A stretch of DNA of 9,661 nt from the NCBI GenBank assembly GCA_035758545.1, contig DASTWQ010000157.1:1-9661 (forward strand), written 5' to 3'. The notes under the pieces were generated by a model. That model ran no database searches and was not told the origin of the DNA. It saw only the letters and a list, made by a program, of their open reading frames with translations. The position numbers and the translations under genes are program-made. Positions 5,979 to 9,661 of this stretch are shown here, one piece after another. Origin of the DNA: JAFDVN01 sp035758545 (GTDB taxonomy: Bacteria; Acidobacteriota; Holophagae; Holophagales; Holophagaceae). Positions within the stretch are counted from its first letter, which is position 1. Every line of letters starts with the position of its first letter.

Positions 5979-7831
5979 GCCGCGCCCTCCTTCACCTGGG
6001 CCAGCAGCGGCGCCACCAGCTCCACCTTGCCGAAGGGCGCCGAGAGCTGGAGGCCGCGGATGCGGGGCCGGATGGCCGCCACGATCTCCTGGGCGATGGC
6101 GAGGCCCTCCTTCACCTGGTCCTCGGCCTTGGGCCAGCGGGCCATGCGCTCGAGCACCGACGGAGGCACGTAGACCCCCGGGAGCTCGTGGGCCATGAAC
6201 TGGGCGTTGCGCAGGCTCTTGAGGGGCCAGATGCCCGCGATCACCGGCAGGCCGTGGCCGTCGGCGACGTCGAGGAAGCGGAAGAGGCTGTCCGCGTCGA
6301 AGACGGGCTGGGTGATGGCCCACTGGGCGCCGGCCTCGGCCTTCCAGCGAAAGCGGGCCCGCTCCCGGTCCTGGTCCGGCGCGACGGGATTGGCGCCGAC
6401 GCCGATGGAGAAGGGGGTGGGCCGGCCGATGGCGGAGCCCCCCAGGTCGAGGCCCGTGTTCAGGCGCTTGAGGATGTTCACGAGGCCGATGGCGTCCACG
6501 TCGAAGACCGCGGTGGCCTGGGGGTAGGGCCCGAGCTTCGGCGGGTCGCCGGTGATGGCGAGCACGTTCCTCAGGCCGAGGGCCGCGGCCCCCAGCAGGT
6601 CCGACTGGATGCCCAGCAGATTCCGGTCCCGGCAGGCGTAGTGGAGGATCGTCTCAACGCCCACCTCCCGCTCGATGAGCAGGGCGGTGGCCAGGGCGCT
6701 CATGCGGGCCATGGCCCGAGGGCCGTCGGGCACGTTGATGGCGTCCACCCCCAGGGCCTTGCAGGCCCGGGTCTTGGCCAGGAGATCCTCGGTCTCCATG
6801 CCCTTGGGCGGCACCAGCTCGATGGTGGTGACGAAGCCGCCGGTCGCGAGCTTCCGGGCGAAGCGGCTCCGCTCGGCCACGGGCACTTCGGGCCGGGGCT
6901 GGTCGTGGGCTGGCGCTGCGACGGGGCCGCCGGCGGCGACGAAGGCCCGGGCCTGGCGGAAGGCGCCGGCCATGGCGCGGATGTGCGCGGGCGCGGTGCC
7001 GCTGCAGCCCCCCACGGCCCGGGCGCCGCCCTGGAGGGCCTGCCGCGCGAACTCGCCGAGGTATTCGGGGCTGGAGGGATACAGGGCGCGGCCGTCCACC
7101 TGCCGGGGCAGGCCCGCGCTGGGCTTGAGGATGATGGGCGCGGGGGTGGCGGCGCGGAAGCGGGAGAGCAGGCCCAGGAGCTGGGCGGGGCCGCCGCCGC
7201 CGTTCACGCCCACCAGGTCCGCGCCCCACTCGGCGAGCTTCTGGGCGTACCACTCGGGCTCGGCGCCGTAGAGGGTGCAGCCGCCGTCGCCGGGGGTCAT
7301 CATCGCCACCACCGGCAGGTCCGAGAGGGCCTTCACCGCGGCGATGGCCTGGCGGATCTCGTTCAGGTCCTCGAAGGCCTCCAGGGCGATGAGGTCGACG
7401 CCACTGTCGATCAGCGCCTCCGCCTGCTCCGTGAAGAGGGCCTTGGCCTCCTCGAAGCTGGTGGGCCCCCACGGCTCGATGCGCAGGCCCAGAGGGCCCA
7501 GGCAGCCGGCCACCCAGCCCTCCCCCGGCGCCGTCGCCAGGGCCTCCCGGGCCAGGGCCGCGCCCCGGCGGTTGATCTCGCCGAGCTTCTCCGCGAGGCC
7601 GTAGGCGGCGAGCTTGGCGCGGTTGGCGGCCCAGGTGTTCGTGGTGAGCACCTGGGCGCCCGCGGACCGGAAGCCTTCGTGGATGCCCCGCACCGCGGCG
7701 GGATCCACGAGGTTCTCGTGGTCGAAGGAGCGGTTGAAGTGGACGCCCCGCTCGAAGAGGGCGGTGGGGGTGCTGCCGTCGAAGAGACAACAGCGCCCGT
7801 CGTCGAGGGCCTGGCGGAAGGTGTTGGACAT
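5975..7831 (-). CDS. Fused homocysteine S-methyltransferase-like / 5,10-methylenetetrahydrofolate reductase
   Basis: A 618-residue protein of the YitJ-type fusion. Residues about 10-292 form a homocysteine-methyltransferase-like barrel; about 320-615 form a MetF-type flavin barrel that reduces 5,10-methylene-THF to 5-methyl-THF. Reductase motifs seen: IELVPPKG with Glu338 (catalytic-acid position), HYACRDRN at 397-404, AITGDPPKLG with Asp429 (flavin contact) and GVGANP at 477-482. The reductase half looks active. The barrel half does not: DGxMGT is DGSTPT (18-23), GVNC is GVNG (Gly211) and GGCC is GGCS (Cys276, Ser277), so two of three zinc ligands are missing. The ATG at 7831 has AAAGG 6 nt upstream; longer in-frame starts fall in the riboswitch leader. 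It is preceded by a SAM-I riboswitch and overlaps the ferredoxin. I infer that it supplies 5-methyl-THF to MetH. Fold and reductase assignment are firm; loss of methyltransferase activity is an inference. Confidence 0.93.
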   Translation of the reverse strand: MSNTFRQALDDGRCCLFDGSTPTALFERGVHFNRSFDHENLVDPAAVRGIHEGFRSAGAQVLTTNTWAANRAKLAAYGLAEKLGEINRRGAALAREALATAPGEGWVAGCLGPLGLRIEPWGPTSFEEAKALFTEQAEALIDSGVDLIALEAFEDLNEIRQAIAAVKALSDLPVVAMMTPGDGGCTLYGAEPEWYAQKLAEWGADLVGVNGGGGPAQLLGLLSRFRAATPAPIILKPSAGLPRQVDGRALYPSSPEYLGEFARQALQGGARAVGGCSGTAPAHIRAMAGAFRQARAFVAAGGPVAAPAHDQPRPEVPVAERSRFARKLATGGFVTTIELVPPKGMETEDLLAKTRACKALGVDAINVPDGPRAMARMSALATALLIEREVGVETILHYACRDRNLLGIQSDLLGAAALGLRNVLAITGDPPKLGPYPQATAVFDVDAIGLVNILKRLNTGLDLGGSAIGRPTPFSIGVGANPVAPDQDRERARFRWKAEAGAQWAITQPVFDADSLFRFLDVADGHGLPVIAGIWPLKSLRNAQFMAHELPGVYVPPSVLERMARWPKAEDQVKEGLAIAQEIVAAIRPRIRGLQLSAPFGKVELVAPLLAQVKEGAA

Positions 7832-7834
7832 GGC

Positions 7835-7864
7835 GCGCCTTTCGGGGCCAGCCCTTGAAGGCGC
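7835..7864 (-). promoter_or_regulatory. Shine-Dalgarno-sequestering hairpin of the metH-like/metF leader
   Basis: GCGCCTT (7864-7858) pairs perfectly with AAGGCGC (7841-7835), burying the AAGG ribosome binding site just before the ATG at 7831. The 16-nt loop can add a GGG/CCC inner stem. The sequester arm GCCTTC (7862-7857) can instead pair with GAAGGC (7927-7922), which begins at the 3' edge of riboswitch helix P1. This gives a plausible switch between hidden and open ribosome binding site. Pairings are seen; the mechanism is inferred. Confidence 0.6.
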
Positions 7865-7925
7865 CATCCAGGACGGGAGGGAACCCCGCCTGCCAAGTTG
7901 TCGATCCGTCGTCAGCTCATAGCCT

Positions 7926-8034
7926 TCGGCATCTCTCCAGCGATCATCGTCGCCGGCAGGAATTGGCACCTTGCTTTGCAGCAGGTTGCCAAGGTTTCAC
8001 AGGGCCTGTCCCTCCACCTTTCTGGATAACGCGC
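7926..8034 (-). promoter_or_regulatory. SAM-I (S-box) riboswitch upstream of the reductase fusion gene
   Basis: The minus strand shows the full SAM-I core: AAAGGTGGAGGGAC, AGGCCC, GTGAAACC, GGCAACC, GGTGCCAATTCCTGCC. P3 (7985-7969) is capped by a GCAA tetraloop, and P4 is a 7-bp stem (7956-7950 with 7943-7937) with a 6-nt loop. GGAGAGATG follows, then the P1 3' strand (7933-7927) pairs with about 8031-8025 with one mismatch. The aptamer ends 94 nt before the ATG of the fusion gene, leaving room only for the Shine-Dalgarno hairpin described separately, so translational control by S-adenosylmethionine is the likeliest mode. Confidence 0.95.
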
Positions 8035-8119
8035 TCTTGGGCTGGCAAAGATCAGCCCCCAGGATGCATCTCCCCGGCCGGGTGTGCAAGGGGCGAGGTC
8101 CTCGGCGGGGGCCTGGCTC

Positions 8120-9340
8120 CTACTCGATCGGCAGCCGCCCCTGGGCCTGTCGGATGATGGCCGGCACGTGCAGGTCCTCGGCGGCGCCGAGGACCTCGCC
8201 GCTGGGGGTGGGGGCCTGGGGCAGGAGGCGGGTCGGGGTCGGGGCGTGGCCCTGCATGGGGGCCATGGGCGTGTGCTCGGGCACCTCGCCGTAGATGGGG
8301 CCCGTGCGGACGACGGGATGGGACGGCTCCAGGTTGTAGCTCTGGCGGCGCTCCTGCTCCAGCTCGGCGTCGTCGTCGAATCCGCTGGCCAGCACCGTCA
8401 CCTGGACGCGGTCCTCCATCTCGGGCGCGTCCACGGTGCCCATCTTGATCTCGGCGACGCCGTGGTAGTGGTCCTGCAGGAAGTTCATGGCGGTCTCGAC
8501 GCCAAGGAAGTTCTGCATCTCCCAGTTGGCGACCACGCTGACGATGACGTGGCGGGCGGCGCCGGTCTGGGCGCGCTCCAGCAGCGGGCAGGCGAGGGCC
8601 TTCTTGAGGGCGTCGAGGATGGCCTCTTCGCCCCGTCCCTGGCCGGTGCCGATGAGGGCCTCGCCGCCGTCCCGGAGGATGGCCTCGACGTCCGCGAAGT
8701 CGGAGTTGATGATGCCGGGCTTCAGGATCAGGTCGGCGATGCCGCGCACGCCCTGGATCAGCACCGAGTCGCCGGCGCGGAACATGTCCTTGAGGCTGGC
8801 GCGGGGGTCCACGAAGCCCTTGAGCCGCTCGTTGGCGACGACGATGACGGTGTCCGCGGCGCCCCGCAGGTTCTCCAGGCCCCGGAGGGCGCGGTCGCCC
8901 TTGGGCCTGCCCTCCCACTGGAAGGGGGTGCAGACCACGGCGACGGTGAGGGCGCCCAGCTCCCGGGCGAAGCTGGCCACCACGGGGGCCGCGCCGGTGC
9001 CGGTGCCGCCGCCCATGCCCGCGGCGATGAAGACCATGTCCGCGCCCTGGAGGGCGGCGAGGATCTCCTCGCGGCTCTCCTCTGCGGCCACGGCGCCGCG
9101 CTCGGAGTTGCCGCCGGCGCCCAGGCCCCGGGAGGACTGGGGCCCGAGGGGCAGCTTCACGTGGGCCTGGCTGAGGCCCAGGCACTGCTGGTCCGTGTTC
9201 ATGGCGATGAGCTCGACGCCGCTGACGCCGCCCTCGATCATGCGGTTCACGGCGTTGCAGCCCGCGCCTCCCACGCCGACGACCTTGATGCTGGCGCCGG
9301 GCAGGTGCTGGGGTTCGGGCAGGAAGGGGATCTCGCGCAT
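8120..9340 (-). CDS. ftsZ: Cell division protein FtsZ
   Basis: A tubulin-like GTPase that polymerises into the cytokinetic Z-ring at mid-cell; 406 residues. Seen: IKVVGVGGAGCNAVNRM at 18-34 (nucleotide base loop), NTD at 48-50, RGLGAGGN (71-78), the tubulin/FtsZ signature GGGTGTGAAP at 110-119, and the T7 synergy loop NSDFADV at 212-218 with Asp214 and Asp217 that complete the neighbour's GTPase site. After about residue 322 comes a Pro-rich linker of about 65 residues and a C-terminal peptide LHVPAIIRQAQ (390-400), the docking site for FtsA and other partners. The sequence is somewhat divergent: NVDFADV is NSDFADV, and the usual GGxD segment near 270 is replaced by ANWE. The ATG at 9340 was chosen because GAGGAGG lies 9 nt upstream; the in-frame ATG at 9349 would abut that site. 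It follows ftsA by 14 bp. Confidence 0.97.
   Translation of the reverse strand: MREIPFLPEPQHLPGASIKVVGVGGAGCNAVNRMIEGGVSGVELIAMNTDQQCLGLSQAHVKLPLGPQSSRGLGAGGNSERGAVAAEESREEILAALQGADMVFIAAGMGGGTGTGAAPVVASFARELGALTVAVVCTPFQWEGRPKGDRALRGLENLRGAADTVIVVANERLKGFVDPRASLKDMFRAGDSVLIQGVRGIADLILKPGIINSDFADVEAILRDGGEALIGTGQGRGEEAILDALKKALACPLLERAQTGAARHVIVSVVANWEMQNFLGVETAMNFLQDHYHGVAEIKMGTVDAPEMEDRVQVTVLASGFDDDAELEQERRQSYNLEPSHPVVRTGPIYGEVPEHTPMAPMQGHAPTPTRLLPQAPTPSGEVLGAAEDLHVPAIIRQAQGRLPIE
8172..8196. repeat. Perfect 11-bp inverted repeat inside the 3' end of ftsZ
   Basis: AGGTCCTCGGC (8172-8182) and its reverse complement (8186-8196) flank a 3-nt loop. A further identical copy of the 11-mer stands at 8096-8106, past the ftsZ stop. 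In the transcript the downstream copy could replace the nearer arm and form a longer hairpin spanning the stop codon. No T-run follows. It may be a consequence of GC-rich coding for Gly-Ala-Ala-Glu-Asp-Leu, so its function is uncertain. Confidence 0.4.
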
Positions 9341-9349
9341 GTTCACCAT

Positions 9350-9356
9350 CCTCCTC
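9350..9356 (-). promoter_or_regulatory. Ribosome binding site of ftsZ overlapping the ftsA stop
   Basis: GAGGAGG lies within and just after the TGA stop of ftsA. It decides the ftsZ start: ATG 9340 is 9 nt away, whereas ATG 9349 is directly adjacent and too close to use it. Confidence 0.8.
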
Positions 9357-9661
9357 AGAACATCTTCTTGATCCAGTCGACGGGGTTGCGGCCCGCGCTG
9401 CCGCGCCGGTCGCCCCCGCTGACGCCTTCGTTCAGCTCCCGGGCCAGGACCTTGATGGCGCCGAGGGCGTTGGTGCAGTGCGGATTGCCGGTGACCTGGG
9501 GCAGGCCCTGGACGCCCTGGACCCGGCCCAGGGCGACCCGGGGCCGGCCGAGGATGGTCTGGGCCAGGATGGGCAGGTGGGTGAGCAGGCTGCCGCCGCC
9601 CACCAGGTGCACGCCGCCGTGGATCTCGTGGAGCGCGCCGGTGCGGCCGATATCGGCGAGC
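9355..9661 (-). CDS. ftsA: Cell division protein FtsA, C-terminal end only
   Basis: The last 101 codons of a gene whose start lies beyond the window. FtsA is an actin-like ATPase that anchors FtsZ to the membrane. Seen: IHGGVHLVGGGSLL, the adenosine-binding Gly-rich motif of the actin/FtsA superfamily, then a segment GRPRVALGR equivalent to the family's strand after the nucleotide site, TNALGAIKVLA (the family's ATAxGLL helix), a polar linker, and a terminal NPVDWIKKMF, an amphipathic helix of the kind FtsA uses to bind the membrane. The gene order before ftsZ supports the call. MreB or FtsA-like PilM are alternatives, but the terminal helix and ftsZ neighbour favour FtsA. Confidence 0.88.
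   Translation of the reverse strand, partial: LADIGRTGALHEIHGGVHLVGGGSLLTHLPILAQTILGRPRVALGRVQGVQGLPQVTGNPHCTNALGAIKVLARELNEGVSGGDRRGSAGRNPVDWIKKMF

Noticed and set aside
3076..6198. Very long open frame on the plus strand opposite metH (1040 codons)
   Set aside because: It is antisense to a MetH with every catalytic motif intact, runs over several genes and the repeat element, and has low-complexity Gly/Ala/Arg/Leu/His composition typical of GC-rich antisense frames.
5691..6323. Longer 210-codon version of the ferredoxin
   Set aside because: The upstream part is the out-of-frame reading of the reductase gene; the ferredoxin fold starts at the ATG 5978, which overlaps the upstream stop.
6188..7858. 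556-codon plus-strand open frame opposite the reductase fusion
   Set aside because: Antisense to a gene with clear MTHFR motifs; composition is biased and no domain is seen.
7832..7969. 46-residue N-terminal extension of the reductase fusion
   Set aside because: It would begin inside the SAM aptamer; ATG 7831 has AAAGG at proper spacing and puts the barrel at the N-terminus.
8054..8119. Intrinsic terminator or promoter between ftsZ and the riboswitch
   Set aside because: Short palindromes such as CCCGGCCGGG occur and TTGCAC is present, but there is no T-run and no convincing -10 box; I cannot support either call.

Overview
The window is GC-rich bacterial DNA in which every gene I can support lies on the minus strand, so the biological order runs from high to low coordinates. 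It holds the 3' end of a cell-division cluster followed by a methionine-synthesis cluster. The protein style, the GC content and the use of SAM-I riboswitches together with a metY-metX pair and a full-length metH suggest an Acidobacteriota-type organism, possibly class Holophagae. That placement is an inference from general resemblance, with low to moderate confidence.

Layout in transcription order: (1) the last 101 codons of ftsA (9661-9355), then complete ftsZ (9340-8120), whose ribosome binding site overlaps the ftsA stop. (2) A short gap, then a SAM-I riboswitch (8034-7926) and an 87-nt leader containing a hairpin that buries the next gene's Shine-Dalgarno. (3) A fused homocysteine S-methyltransferase-like / methylenetetrahydrofolate reductase gene (7831-5975), overlapping by ATGA a 95-residue [2Fe-2S] ferredoxin (5978-5691). 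(4) A 119-bp gap made almost entirely of an inverted-repeat element. (5) Cobalamin-dependent methionine synthase metH (5571-2158). (6) A second SAM-I riboswitch (2087-1951) and a long structured leader. (7) metY, O-acetylhomoserine sulfhydrylase (1750-449), overlapping by GTGA the start of metX (452 to the window edge).

Together these genes form an almost complete last stage of methionine synthesis. MetX would acylate homoserine, MetY would insert sulfide to give homocysteine, the reductase half of the fusion would make 5-methyl-tetrahydrofolate, and MetH would transfer that methyl group to homocysteine. Two SAM-sensing leaders can shut off both halves when S-adenosylmethionine is plentiful. 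The ferredoxin sits where an electron donor for the reductase or for MetH reactivation would be expected.

The points most worth a second look are these. The methyltransferase half of the fusion has lost two of its three zinc cysteines and its DGxMGT loop, so it looks like a pseudoenzyme domain. The ferredoxin is translationally coupled to it. The two riboswitches are 91% identical over exactly 100 nt, with differences in P3 that fall in base pairs, yet they diverge abruptly in P4 and use different leaders. The putative MetX is unusually short and lacks the family's GCxGSTGP loop. I found no CRISPR array, tRNA, rRNA, insertion sequence or prophage gene.
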